Below, piece after piece: positions 34,429-43,460 of a stretch of 64,000 nt of DNA (positions are counted from its first letter, which is position 1; every line of letters starts with the position of its first letter). The position numbers were made by a program, and so were the translations under genes. Source of the stretch: CALNXN01 sp942490645 (GTDB lineage: Bacteria; Pseudomonadota; Alphaproteobacteria; Rhodobacterales; Rhodobacteraceae); NCBI GenBank assembly GCA_942490645.1, contig CALNXN010000001.1, forward strand, positions 39,003 through 103,002. The letters are read 5' to 3'. The notes below the pieces were generated by a model that made no database searches, was not told the DNA's origin, and worked only from the letters and a program-made list of their open reading frames with translations.

Positions 34429-36437
34429 GCGGCCAGTCCACGCCCTTTGAGCAATGCCTCAACGCCCGGCAGCCGACCACGAAACGCGGTGTACAACTCC
34501 GCCGCATCGCGACTGCCTCCAGTAGACAGGATATGCTCTTCCAATGCACGGGCGCGTTCCGGGTCAAACGGCCCGCCGGCATCTTCAAATGCCTGGAATG
34601 CGTCGGCATCCATAACTTCGGACCACATATAGCTGTAATATCCGCTGGAATATCCATCGCCCGCGAACACATGCGCAAATTGCGGCGTTGCATGGCGCAT
34701 CGTGATAGCCCGTGGCATGCCCAGCGCCTCCAACACCTCAGCTTGGCGCGCCATCGGATCAACCGGGGCCGCTCCGTCATGAAAGGCAAGATCCACAAGG
34801 GCCGAAGCCACATATTCGACCGTCTGGAACCCCATATCAAAGGTCGCCGCTGCCAACACCTTGTCCAGCATGTCCTGCGGCATCGGCTCTCCGGTTTCAG
34901 CATGTGTCGCGAACTCCGACAGCACCTGCGGCACCTCCAGCCAATGCTCATAAAGCTGGCTGGGCAATTCAACGAAATCGCGCGCGACAGAGGTGCCCGA
35001 AATGCTTTCATAGGTCACATTCGACAGCATCTGATGCAAGGCGTGGCCAAATTCATGAAACAGCGTGCGGGCATCGTCATAAGACAGCAACGCAGGGTCG
35101 GCTTTGGCGAAATTGCACACGTTGATGACGATCGGGCTTTGCGGTTTGGGGAATTTGGCTTGCGCGCGCATGGCAGAGCACCACGCGCCTGAGCGTTTGG
35201 AGCCGCGGGCAAAATAATCTCCGATGAACACCGCAACATGCGCGCCATCGCGGGTCACTTCCCATGCACGACAATCGGGATGATAGAGCGACACCTCCAA
35301 CGGCTTGAACTCCAGTCCGAACAGACGGTTGGCGCAAGAGAACGCGGCCTCGATCATCCGGTCCAGCTGAAAGAACGGCTTCAACGCAGCCTCGTCCAGA
35401 TCATGCTCCGCCGCGCGGCGTTTTTCCGCATAGTGCCGCCAGTCCCAAGGCTCCAGCGGGCCATTCACGCCATCGGCCTGCATCATCTGTGTCAGCACCT
35501 GCGCATCCGCATCCGCCTGTGCCTTGGCCGGGGCCCAGACCGCCATCAGCAGATCGCGCACGGCATCCGGGGTCTTGGCCATTTCGGTTTCCAGCTTGTA
35601 GGCCGCAAAGTTTTCATAACCCAACAGCTTGGCTCGTTCTTCGCGCAGGCTCAGGGTTTCAGCGGCAATGGCGCGGTTGTCCGTGTCGCCCCCGTTGGCC
35701 CCGCGCGCCGCCCAAGCCTTGAAGGCTGTTTCACGCAGATCGCGGCGGGTCGAGAACTGCAAGAACGGCACGATCAGCGAGCGTGACAGTGTGACCACCG
35801 GACCGCCTGCGTCTTTTTCCACGCCAGCGGCCCGCGCCGCCTCAATCACGAATTTGGGCAACCCGTCCAGATCCCCCTCGTCCAGAGGCATGAACCATTC
35901 GCGTTCATCGGCCAGCAGGTTCTGCGTGAACTGCGTGCCCAACACGGCCAAGCGCCCCTTGATCTCCTTCATCCGTTCCTCTTGCGCACCAGACAAGGCC
36001 GCGCCGGATCGCACGAACCCGCGATGGGTCAGCATCAGCACACGTTGTTGTTCGTCGCTCAGGTCCAGATCTTCGCGCGCCTCCCACAGGGCCGCAACGC
36101 GCGCAAACAGCGCTTTGTTGCTGGAAATCTCGGCAAAATGCGCGGCCAGTTTGGGCGAAAATTGGCGTTGCAGGTCTTCGCGCGCGGGGTTGCTGTCAGC
36201 GCCGGCGACAGTGAAAAACACACCCAAGACCTGATCCAGCGCCTTGCCCGCGCCCTCCAAGGCCTCGATCGTGTTGGCAAAGCTTGGTGGCTCTTTGGCT
36301 TGTGCAATGGCGTCGATTTCAGCGGCATGCGCGGCGAGTGCGGTCTCGAGTGCAGGCGCGAAGTCTGTGTCTTTGATCGCATCGAAGGGGGCCAGCTGAA
36401 ACGGCGTGGTCCAGTCTTGCAACAGGGGGTTTGTCAT
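34425..36437 (-). CDS. M3-family oligopeptidase (dipeptidyl carboxypeptidase / oligopeptidase A type)
   Basis: A 670-residue zinc peptidase. The zinc site is HEFGHALHQ with H461, E462 and H465, followed by an expected distal Glu in GTSVARDFVELPSQ. M3 enzymes cut short cytoplasmic or periplasmic peptides. There is no signal peptide, so it is cytoplasmic. The start at MTNPLLQDW is chosen because AAAGGAG lies six bases upstream; two upstream in-frame ATGs lack such a site. It is divergent from the PLP enzyme gene. Confidence 0.93.
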   Translation of the reverse strand: MTNPLLQDWTTPFQLAPFDAIKDTDFAPALETALAAHAAEIDAIAQAKEPPSFANTIEALEGAGKALDQVLGVFFTVAGADSNPAREDLQRQFSPKLAAHFAEISSNKALFARVAALWEAREDLDLSDEQQRVLMLTHRGFVRSGAALSGAQEERMKEIKGRLAVLGTQFTQNLLADEREWFMPLDEGDLDGLPKFVIEAARAAGVEKDAGGPVVTLSRSLIVPFLQFSTRRDLRETAFKAWAARGANGGDTDNRAIAAETLSLREERAKLLGYENFAAYKLETEMAKTPDAVRDLLMAVWAPAKAQADADAQVLTQMMQADGVNGPLEPWDWRHYAEKRRAAEHDLDEAALKPFFQLDRMIEAAFSCANRLFGLEFKPLEVSLYHPDCRAWEVTRDGAHVAVFIGDYFARGSKRSGAWCSAMRAQAKFPKPQSPIVINVCNFAKADPALLSYDDARTLFHEFGHALHQMLSNVTYESISGTSVARDFVELPSQLYEHWLEVPQVLSEFATHAETGEPMPQDMLDKVLAAATFDMGFQTVEYVASALVDLAFHDGAAPVDPMARQAEVLEALGMPRAITMRHATPQFAHVFAGDGYSSGYYSYMWSEVMDADAFQAFEDAGGPFDPERARALEEHILSTGGSRDAAELYTAFRGRLPGVEALLKGRGLAA

Positions 36438-36545
36438 GGATGTCTCCTTTGACATGCAAGCTAGGGTGACGCGGGCCTGCCGACAACCGGGGTAGACATT
36501 CATTTCGCGCCGCAACAGGGTGCGACGAACAGAAAGGACCTCTCA

Positions 36546-37754
36546 ATGACCAAACGCAACGCCTTTGTCGGCGACATGACCCGCGCTATTCACGCAGGCG
36601 AAACCCCGGACCCAACGACGGGCGCGTCGGCCCCTGCAATCCACATGTCATCCACCTTTGTCAGTGATTCCGTGTCCGGCTTTTCGGCCCACGACCTGAC
36701 CGAAGACAGCCCCTTTGCCTATGCCCGCTGGGCCAACCCGTCGGTACAGATGTTGGAGCAGAAGATCGCAGCGATGCAGGGCACCGAGGATTGCCTATGC
36801 ACCGCCTCGGGCATGGCCGCCGCTGCGGCTATCTTGCTGACCCTTTTGTCGTCAGGCGATCACCTTTTGATCTCGGATGTGTCCTATGCCGGTGTCGCGG
36901 AATTGGCACGCGAAACACTGCCACGCTACGGCATCGAGGTCACACCCGTCGATATGTCGGATCTGGACGCCGTCGCACAGGCCATCCAGCCCAACACGAA
37001 ACTGGTCCACGTGGAAAGCCCGGTCAACCCGATCATGCGGCTGACCGACATCGCGGCCGTGTCCAAAATTGCCAAGGCCGCAGGCGCGCTTTTGTCCTGT
37101 GACGCGACCTTTGTTTCGCCTCTGGGTATGGACACGCAGGCGCTGGGTATCGACCTGGTGATGCATTCGGTCACCAAATATATCGGTGGGCATGGCGATG
37201 CCGTCGGTGGTGCGGTGTGCGGGCGCAAAGACCTGATCAAACAACTGCGACTGGAGGCCAGCATCCACCACGGCGGGATCATGTCGCCCTTCAACGCGTG
37301 GCTGATCGCGCGTGGGGCGTCCACGTTGCCGTTGCGGATGCGCGCGCACCAAGCTGTCGCACAAGAGGTTGCGGAATGGCTGGAAACGCGACCTGCCGTG
37401 ACGCATGTGTTCTACCCCGGCCTGCCCTCGCACCCGCAGCACGATCTGGCAAAACGGCAGATGAAAAACATGTCGGGCATGTTGTCGTTTCAGGTCGGCG
37501 ACACCGCCACAGCCGAACGCATGGCGCAAGCGATGATCGAAAAGCTAAAGATCGTCCATTACGCAGTGTCGCTGGGGCACCATCGCTCGCTCATTTTCTG
37601 GATGGAAACCGAAGGGTTGATGAACACCTCCTTCCAACTCAGCGGGCAGGCCGCCGACAGTTATCGCGCCTTTGCAGGCGACGGTATTTTCCGGCTCTCT
37701 GTCGGATTGGAAGACGCCGCAGACGTGATTGCGGACCTCAGTCAGGTTCTGTGA
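36546..37754 (+). CDS. Trans-sulfuration-type PLP enzyme (cystathionine/methionine gamma-lyase family)
   Basis: A 402-residue Cys/Met-metabolism PLP enzyme. The Schiff-base lysine is K211 in HSVTKYIGGHGD. The phosphate-binding stretch is TASGMAAAAA, and the active-site Tyr is in FAYARWANPSV, where the usual YSR-type segment reads YAR. The family includes cystathionine gamma-synthase, beta-lyase, gamma-lyase and methionine gamma-lyase, which cannot be separated here. GAAAGGACC precedes the ATG. Its end overlaps the convergent moeB by 17 bp. Confidence 0.87.
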   Translation: MTKRNAFVGDMTRAIHAGETPDPTTGASAPAIHMSSTFVSDSVSGFSAHDLTEDSPFAYARWANPSVQMLEQKIAAMQGTEDCLCTASGMAAAAAILLTLLSSGDHLLISDVSYAGVAELARETLPRYGIEVTPVDMSDLDAVAQAIQPNTKLVHVESPVNPIMRLTDIAAVSKIAKAAGALLSCDATFVSPLGMDTQALGIDLVMHSVTKYIGGHGDAVGGAVCGRKDLIKQLRLEASIHHGGIMSPFNAWLIARGASTLPLRMRAHQAVAQEVAEWLETRPAVTHVFYPGLPSHPQHDLAKRQMKNMSGMLSFQVGDTATAERMAQAMIEKLKIVHYAVSLGHHRSLIFWMETEGLMNTSFQLSGQAADSYRAFAGDGIFRLSVGLEDAADVIADLSQVL

Positions 37755-38799
37755 CGCGGCCACACTCCGGGCAATCCGCGCGACGCTTGACGGTGATTGC
37801 GCGGCTTTCTCCATAAAGCCCGTCATAGATCACCATTTGGCCGCGCAAGCTGCTGCCTGCGCCGGTGATGACCTTGATCGCCTCCATCGCCATCATTGCC
37901 CCCACGACACCGGGCAAAGGACCCGCCACGCCCGCCTCGGCACAGGATGGGGCAAGCTCTGGCGCGGGTGCTTCGTCAAAGATGCAGCGATAACACGGCG
38001 CATCATTGGCCGGATCGAATACACTCAACTGCCCCTCCCACTGGCTCAGCGCGCCCGAGATCAACGGGATGCCGCGCTTGATCGCAGCGCGGTTGACCAG
38101 ATAACGCGTGTCGAAATTATCAGTGCCATCCAACACCAGATCATAATCCGCCATCAAATCATCTGCGACCTCCGGCGTCAGGCGACGGTGATAGGGGCGC
38201 ACGGTGATGAAAGGGTTCTGTGCTTCCATTTCAGCCTGTGCGGAGAACACTTTGGGCGTGCCAATCGCTGTGTCTTTGTGAATAACCTGACGTTGCAGGT
38301 TGGCGTTTTCGACCACATCATCATCGATCACGCCGATGGTCCCGACACCTGCGGCGGCAAGGTATTGCAATGCAGGCGCGCCCAATCCGCCCGCCCCGAC
38401 AACCAAGACCCGCGCCTCTTTCAACGCCTTCTGGCCCGGTCCGCCCAACTCGCGTAACACGATATGGCGCGCATAGCGGTTCAATTCCACCTCGCTGAAC
38501 AACGGCTTGGCGCCGCCTGTACCCGCCGCTTCAGCTTCGCTTCGCTCCGCTCTGCCGCGCAACGCACGCAGCAAAATCCGGTAGACATAGATCAAGGCAG
38601 CGAACCCACCGATGATCAGCCACAGTGCCGGATCCTCGCCCGTCGCCATACGCAGCGGGTGTCCGTCCGGAAAGGTCAACTGCAACCCCAGAACGGCCAG
38701 ATAAAGCACCCCGATCATGATCAGCCGCACCGAACGCGGCGCGCCCATCGTGACGCCAATGCCCCAGATTACGGCTGCAATGATCAGAACAAACAGCAT
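37738..38799 (-). CDS. moeB: ThiF/MoeB-family adenylyltransferase with N-terminal membrane segments
   Basis: A 353-residue protein. Residues 1-80 form three hydrophobic helices, an addition to the usual MoeB of about 250 residues. The E1-like domain follows, with the ATP site VVGAGGLGAPALQYLAAAGVG, the RQVIHKDTAIG loop, DGTDNFDTRYLVN, and the zinc cysteines of CYRC and CPEC. MoeB adenylates the C-terminus of MoaD for molybdopterin synthesis; ThiS activation is an alternative. The start is the ATG within TGATG shared with the dut stop (a TTG codon one position upstream is less likely). It is the last gene of coaBC-dut-moeB. Confidence 0.88.
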   Translation of the reverse strand: MLFVLIIAAVIWGIGVTMGAPRSVRLIMIGVLYLAVLGLQLTFPDGHPLRMATGEDPALWLIIGGFAALIYVYRILLRALRGRAERSEAEAAGTGGAKPLFSEVELNRYARHIVLRELGGPGQKALKEARVLVVGAGGLGAPALQYLAAAGVGTIGVIDDDVVENANLQRQVIHKDTAIGTPKVFSAQAEMEAQNPFITVRPYHRRLTPEVADDLMADYDLVLDGTDNFDTRYLVNRAAIKRGIPLISGALSQWEGQLSVFDPANDAPCYRCIFDEAPAPELAPSCAEAGVAGPLPGVVGAMMAMEAIKVITGAGSSLRGQMVIYDGLYGESRAITVKRRADCPECGRVTEPD

Positions 38800-39239
38800 C
38801 AACCGGCCCCGGTGGAGCCAAACCCGCCACTGCCCCGCGCGGTGTCGCTCAGGGTGTCGACGCAGTTGAAACTGGCCTGTAAGACCGGGGCCACAATCAG
38901 CTGTGCGATCCGCATTTGCGGCTCAATGGTAAAGGGCTCAGCGCCCGCGTTCATCACGATCACACCCAGCGGGCCGCGATAATCGCTGTCGATGGTGCCC
39001 GGCGTATTGGGCAATGTGATCCCGTGCTTCAGGGCCAGACCCGAGCGCGGGCGCACTTGCACTTCAAACCCCTTTGGGATCTCCAGCCGAAGCCCGGTGG
39101 CGACAAGTATGCGCGCACCCGGTTGCAGCGTCACCGGCCCGTCCGGCAGGTAGGCCCTGACGTCTGCACCGGCTGCGCCCGGGCTTTCATAGCTGGGCAA
39201 GGGCACATCCGCGTCCCGCGTCACTTTGATCTCGACCAC
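38799..39239 (-). CDS. dut: dUTP diphosphatase
   Basis: A 146-residue trimeric dUTPase with all five motifs, including PGAAGADVRA, PRSGLALKHG, NTPGTIDSDYRG, RIAQLIVAP and the C-terminal Gly-rich RGSGGFGSTG. It hydrolyses dUTP to dUMP and keeps uracil out of DNA. It lies 12 bp after coaBC and overlaps moeB by one base (TGATG). Confidence 0.97.
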   Translation of the reverse strand: MVEIKVTRDADVPLPSYESPGAAGADVRAYLPDGPVTLQPGARILVATGLRLEIPKGFEVQVRPRSGLALKHGITLPNTPGTIDSDYRGPLGVIVMNAGAEPFTIEPQMRIAQLIVAPVLQASFNCVDTLSDTARGSGGFGSTGAG

Positions 39240-39251
39240 GAAACGCCCCTC

Positions 39252-40445
39252 TCAGCCCAAAGCCGCGGCGATGCGTGCGGCCAGCTTTTGCGCCACCGCA
39301 TCCTTGCCCATACGGGGCCATTCTTCGGCGCCCGCGTCGTCAATGATGGTCACGGCGTTTTCCCAACCGCCCATGATCCCCGTTGCCGGGGACACGTCGT
39401 TTGCCACGATCCAGTCACAGCCCTTGCGTTTGCGTTTGGCGGTGGCATTGTCGATCACGTCATTGGTTTCAGCGGCAAAGCCAACCACCAGACCGGGCCG
39501 TCCTTTGTTCATTTTGGACACATGCGCCAGAATATCCGGGTTCTCCGCAAAACTCAGCTCCGGCAGCCCATCCTTGGTTTTCTTCAACTTACGATCGCTT
39601 GCGCCTTCGACCCGCCAATCCGCGACGGCGGCGGCAAAAACACCCGCGTCTACCGGCAACGCAGCCTGCACGGCCTCCAGCATTTGCTGCGCTGTCTCCA
39701 CACGGTGCACATGCACACCAGCGGGTGGCGGCACATCGGCAGGACCCGTCACAAAGATCACGTCTGCGCCCAATGCGGCCAGCGCATGGGCAATGGCCGT
39801 CCCTTGCGCCCCCGAAGACCTGTTCGCGATGTAGCGCACCGGATCAATCGGTTCATGCGTTGGCCCTGAAGTGACCAGCACCCGCTTGCCCGCCAACGGG
39901 CCCTGCCCGAACTGCGCCTCCACGGCGGCCACGATCTCCAAGGGTTCGGCCATGCGTCCGGGGCCAAACTCGCCACAGGCCATATCTCCGTCATTGGGGC
40001 CGATGACTGTGACCCCGTCACCTTGCAACGTCGCCAGATTGCGCTGGGTTGCCGGGTGCTGCCACATCCGAACGTTCATCGCGGGCGCGATCATCACCGG
40101 CGTGTCGGTGGCCAGCAACAGCGTGCTCGCCAGATCGCCCGCCAGACCCTGCGCCATCTTGGCCATCAGATCCGCCGTGGCCGGGGCGACTACCACCAAA
40201 TCAGCGACGCGGCTTAGTTGTATGTGGCCCATCTCTGCCTCATCCGTCAGATCAAACAGATCGCGGTAGACCTTTCGCCCGGCCAGCGCCGACACAGACA
40301 ATGGCGTCACAAACTCTTCGGCTGCGCGCGTCACCACCGGTGTGACGGTCACGCCACGCTCGCGCAGCTTTCGGATCAAATCCAATGACTTGTAGGCCGC
40401 GATACCGCCGCCGATGATCAGCAGAATATGTTTGCCTGCCAGCAT
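39252..40445 (-). CDS. coaBC: Phosphopantothenoylcysteine decarboxylase / phosphopantothenate-cysteine ligase
   Basis: A 397-residue bifunctional enzyme. The N-terminal CoaC flavoprotein has GGGIAAYKSLDLIR, the catalytic-type HIQLSR, PAMNVRMW, and a Cys-containing substrate flap (GDMACGEFGPGR). The C-terminal CoaB part has TSGPTHEPIDPVRYIANRSS and the KKTKDG segment. It makes 4'-phosphopantetheine for coenzyme A. AAAGG precedes the ATG. The coaBC-dut pair is common in proteobacteria. Confidence 0.97.
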   Translation of the reverse strand: MLAGKHILLIIGGGIAAYKSLDLIRKLRERGVTVTPVVTRAAEEFVTPLSVSALAGRKVYRDLFDLTDEAEMGHIQLSRVADLVVVAPATADLMAKMAQGLAGDLASTLLLATDTPVMIAPAMNVRMWQHPATQRNLATLQGDGVTVIGPNDGDMACGEFGPGRMAEPLEIVAAVEAQFGQGPLAGKRVLVTSGPTHEPIDPVRYIANRSSGAQGTAIAHALAALGADVIFVTGPADVPPPAGVHVHRVETAQQMLEAVQAALPVDAGVFAAAVADWRVEGASDRKLKKTKDGLPELSFAENPDILAHVSKMNKGRPGLVVGFAAETNDVIDNATAKRKRKGCDWIVANDVSPATGIMGGWENAVTIIDDAGAEEWPRMGKDAVAQKLAARIAAALG

Positions 40446-40510
40446 GATGCGCCTTTCAACTGGGCCGTTTCGCGGTTGACCATAGGCCGCAGCGCCGCAG
40501 ATCGCCAGCC

Positions 40511-41329
40511 CTAGCGGAAGGCATCACAAGGGTCGCCCCTGTCCACGGCAGGGCCGTCCACAACGCTCGTGAACCCGCCCTCCGGCATCTGCCCCGCCTC
40601 GCCCTGGCCCAGCGTAAAGACAGTCGTTTCCGGATTGGCAAGGCGCACGTAATAGGGCGCGCCCCAGTCTTCGCGCGCATGGCCGTTGCCAGTGATGACA
40701 ACCACCGGCCCACCCGTTTCGACCAGCGCCTGCAGCGCAGCCTGCGCCAAAACCGCGTCTCGTAACCGCTGCACGCTCACCATCATCGGCAGCATTTCAT
40801 CCGGCAGCGCGTCGCAGTGGGCTGCTTTTTGCATCGCTTCACGGTCGGTTTGCTGCGCCTCGGGCAAGGGCGCATCAAGATCAAAACGTTCGACCAGATC
40901 AGCGCCCGCCACGGCACTCAGATCCTGATCCATCAGGTCGCGCAATTGCGAACGTGGAACGCCAGCGCCAAAAATGACCGCTCCGGGAGCCGCCTCAAAA
41001 ATCGGGTAATACATCGAAAAGTCCGGCCAACCGGACGCCGCCCAATCCACCGCTTCGGCCAAAGCGTCCGCCTGACCGCGCACATCCGGCGTGATGCGCG
41101 CGGCTTGTTCCTGCGTCAGCATCTCGAAAACCAGCGCGCCGGGATCAAGCGCGGCCACCCAACGCGCCTGTTCGGCGTGGTGATCCGGGTTGTCATGCTG
41201 TTCGCCCAGAAACACAATCTGCGCATCCGCAGCCAGAGATGGGTCAGCCATCGCAGGATCAAAAAGCAAGGGCGCGACCAAAACAGCCACGCCCAACGCT
41301 TTGTATTTATTCAAAAACGCCCTCGTCAC
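40511..41329 (-). CDS. ChaN-family (haem-binding-like) secreted protein
   Basis: A 272-residue protein with an N-terminal signal-like segment (to about residue 28, ending PAMA) and the DUF399/ChaN core. The core includes IVFLGEQHDNPDHH, FEMLTQEQA, and ITGNGHAREDWGAP with the expected His residues. Characterised relatives bind haem and are implicated in iron uptake. The start is a GTG that overlaps the rpoH stop as GTGA, so it is translationally coupled to the sigma factor. No strong Shine-Dalgarno is seen, consistent with coupling. Confidence 0.8.
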   Translation of the reverse strand: MTRAFLNKYKALGVAVLVAPLLFDPAMADPSLAADAQIVFLGEQHDNPDHHAEQARWVAALDPGALVFEMLTQEQAARITPDVRGQADALAEAVDWAASGWPDFSMYYPIFEAAPGAVIFGAGVPRSQLRDLMDQDLSAVAGADLVERFDLDAPLPEAQQTDREAMQKAAHCDALPDEMLPMMVSVQRLRDAVLAQAALQALVETGGPVVVITGNGHAREDWGAPYYVRLANPETTVFTLGQGEAGQMPEGGFTSVVDGPAVDRGDPCDAFR

Positions 41330-42204
41330 ATCAAGAAATGATGAACTTCACGAGATTGGTTTTCCAACGACTTGCGCATCTTGCCAAAGGCCGCGGCTTC
41401 CAACTGGCGCACGCGCTCCTTGCTCAGCGACAGTTCTTGCCCGAGGCTTTCCAGCGTTCGCGGTGCATCGCGCAGCTTACGTTCGCGCACAATGAACCGC
41501 TCGCGTTCGTTCAGATCGTTCATCGCTGACAGCAACCATGCACGCAACTGTGCCGTGTCATGGGAATGCTCCACCTTTTCGGCAGCTTGCTCGCTGTCAT
41601 CTTCCAGTGCGTCGATCCACTCCCGACCTTCGTCCTCGGTCGATTGCGTCGCATTGAGCGAGAAATCAGAGCCGGACAAGCGGCCCTCCATCATCTCGAC
41701 ATCATGCAACGGAACACCGATTTCCGTGGAAATCATCTGGCGCAACTGGTGGCGATCCAAAACCTCGCCCGCAGCGGCGCTTTCGCGTTCCAGACGCGCC
41801 TGAACCCGACGCATATTGAAAAACAACGATTTTTGCGATGAGGTTGAGCCTGTCCGCACCATGGACCAGTTACGCATCACATAGTCCTGGATCGACGCCT
41901 TGATCCACCACACCGCGTAAGTGGAAAAGCGCACCCCGCGATCAGGGTCGAATTTATCTGCGGCTTTCATAAGGCCCAGACCTGCTTCCTGAATCAGGTC
42001 ATTCATCGGCGCGCCATAGCGTTTGAACTTGGACGCCATCGAAATCGCCAGCCGCATATAAGCTGTGATCAGTCGATGCAGCGCCGCTTCGTCGCGCTCA
42101 TCACGCCACGCATACGCCAAACGAAGCTCGGTTTCCGCGTCCAAAAGCTCGGCTTTCATTGCCTTGCGGGACAACGTCATATCTCTTGCAGTATCCAGTG
42201 CCAT
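41326..42204 (-). CDS. rpoH: RNA polymerase sigma factor RpoH (RpoHII-like)
   Basis: A 292-residue group 3/4 sigma-70 protein. Region 2 includes DLIQEAGLGLMKAADKFDPDRGVRFSTYAVWWIKASIQDYVMR-type sequence. The RpoH box is QKSLFFNMRR. Region 4 has LGQELSLSKERVRQLE. It resembles the second RpoH of Rhodobacteraceae, which in Rhodobacter sphaeroides serves singlet-oxygen and oxidative stress. GGGAG lies before the ATG. It heads a minus-strand series with the ChaN-like gene and possibly coaBC-dut-moeB. Confidence 0.92.
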   Translation of the reverse strand: MALDTARDMTLSRKAMKAELLDAETELRLAYAWRDERDEAALHRLITAYMRLAISMASKFKRYGAPMNDLIQEAGLGLMKAADKFDPDRGVRFSTYAVWWIKASIQDYVMRNWSMVRTGSTSSQKSLFFNMRRVQARLERESAAAGEVLDRHQLRQMISTEIGVPLHDVEMMEGRLSGSDFSLNATQSTEDEGREWIDALEDDSEQAAEKVEHSHDTAQLRAWLLSAMNDLNERERFIVRERKLRDAPRTLESLGQELSLSKERVRQLEAAAFGKMRKSLENQSREVHHFLM

Positions 42205-42301
42205 AGCGACATCTCCCAGTCAGATGAAGCACACCTTGCCGTGCACATTTGATATAGATACGCACCATACACGTGATTGGTTCACCGCAAAGGTTGATAA
42301 A

Positions 42302-42823
42302 ATGCTGCCAAAATTGACCATGGTGCTGGGCGGGGCGGCTTCGGGAAAATCCCTTTGGGCCGAAAACCTTTTGTTAACCAGCGGCTTAGAGCCCGTATAT
42401 TTGGCCACGTCACGCGTGCTCGATGACGAAATAAAGTTGCGGGTTGAGACCCATAAATCGCGCAGAAGTGACCGGTGGATCAATTATGAGGCACATATCA
42501 ACCTTTTTGAACCGCTTTTTGCGTGCACGGCGTCGCAAGGCGTGTTGATCGACTGCGCAACTATGTGGCTCAGCAACGTGATGCTCGACGGGCTTGATCT
42601 GGAACAACAACAAACCAAACTGCTGGATGATCTGGCGGCCTGTCGCGCTCCGGTGATCATCGTTTCCAACGAAGTCGGCCACGGGATCGTACCCGACAAC
42701 ACGCTGGCGCGACAGTTTCGCGAAGCGCAGGGGCGGCTCAACATCGCACTGGCGGCACAGGCCGATCTGGCCGTGATGGTCACCGCCGGTTTGCCGCAGG
42801 TACTGAAAGGAAAGTTGCCATGA
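42302..42823 (+). CDS. cobU: Adenosylcobinamide kinase / adenosylcobinamide-phosphate guanylyltransferase
   Basis: A 173-residue P-loop protein. Walker A is GGAASGKS (near residues 9-16). LATSRVLDDE and the catalytic-type His in VETHKSRR follow, then SNEVGHGIVP. It phosphorylates and guanylylates adenosylcobinamide in B12 nucleotide-loop assembly. AAAGG lies eight bases before the ATG at 42302, whereas the frame is open much further upstream across the divergent rpoH promoter. It overlaps the next gene by ATGA. Confidence 0.94.
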   Translation: MLPKLTMVLGGAASGKSLWAENLLLTSGLEPVYLATSRVLDDEIKLRVETHKSRRSDRWINYEAHINLFEPLFACTASQGVLIDCATMWLSNVMLDGLDLEQQQTKLLDDLAACRAPVIIVSNEVGHGIVPDNTLARQFREAQGRLNIALAAQADLAVMVTAGLPQVLKGKLP

Positions 42824-43401
42824 CTGTCTGGCATTGGGTCCGCCATGGACCAACACATCAGAAAAGTTTTGTCGGGTGGCGTGATGTGCCCGCTGATCTT
42901 TCGGACAGGGATCAGATTGAACGGCTGCGCGCCCATCTGCCGACCACCGCGCTGGTGATTTCCTCCGACCTTATCCGCGCCACAGCCACCGCAGATGTGG
43001 TTCAATCCGACCGGCATACGCGCCTGCCACACCACCCCGATCTGCGCGAGTTCGACTTCGGGGACTGGGACGGACGGCATTTCAGTGATGTTGCCGCCAG
43101 CGACCCCTCTCTCAGTCGGGCGTATTGGGAGACACCCGGCGACGTATGTGCCCCAAATGGCGAAAGCTGGAACATGAGCGCTGCGCGCGTGAACCGCGTT
43201 GTTGACGCTTTGAACGCGGCACACCCTGACACGCACATCATCGCGGTCGCACATTTCGGTGTCATTCTCACGCAAGTGCAACGCGCGCTCGGCGTGGACC
43301 CTTACAAAGCCTTGTCCCACAAAATCGACAACCTGTCCGTCACGCGCATTCTTTGGAACACTGGCACGCCCAGCGTCGAGGCCATCAATCACCTCCCGTG
43401 A
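42820..43401 (+). CDS. Histidine-phosphatase-superfamily protein (possible alpha-ribazole phosphatase)
   Basis: A 193-residue phosphoglycerate-mutase-like phosphatase. The catalytic motif is WVRHGPTHQK (R-H-G), and the second His is in AVAHFGVI. It is coupled to cobU by ATGA. CobC, which removes the phosphate from alpha-ribazole phosphate, belongs to this superfamily, so a B12 role is a reasonable inference. Confidence 0.82.
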   Translation: MTVWHWVRHGPTHQKSFVGWRDVPADLSDRDQIERLRAHLPTTALVISSDLIRATATADVVQSDRHTRLPHHPDLREFDFGDWDGRHFSDVAASDPSLSRAYWETPGDVCAPNGESWNMSAARVNRVVDALNAAHPDTHIIAVAHFGVILTQVQRALGVDPYKALSHKIDNLSVTRILWNTGTPSVEAINHLP

Positions 43402-43460
43402 TCGCAGCGCTCACAATTCGTCGTTTGCCGCCCGGCCACAGCCTGATCTAGGCTGCGGTT

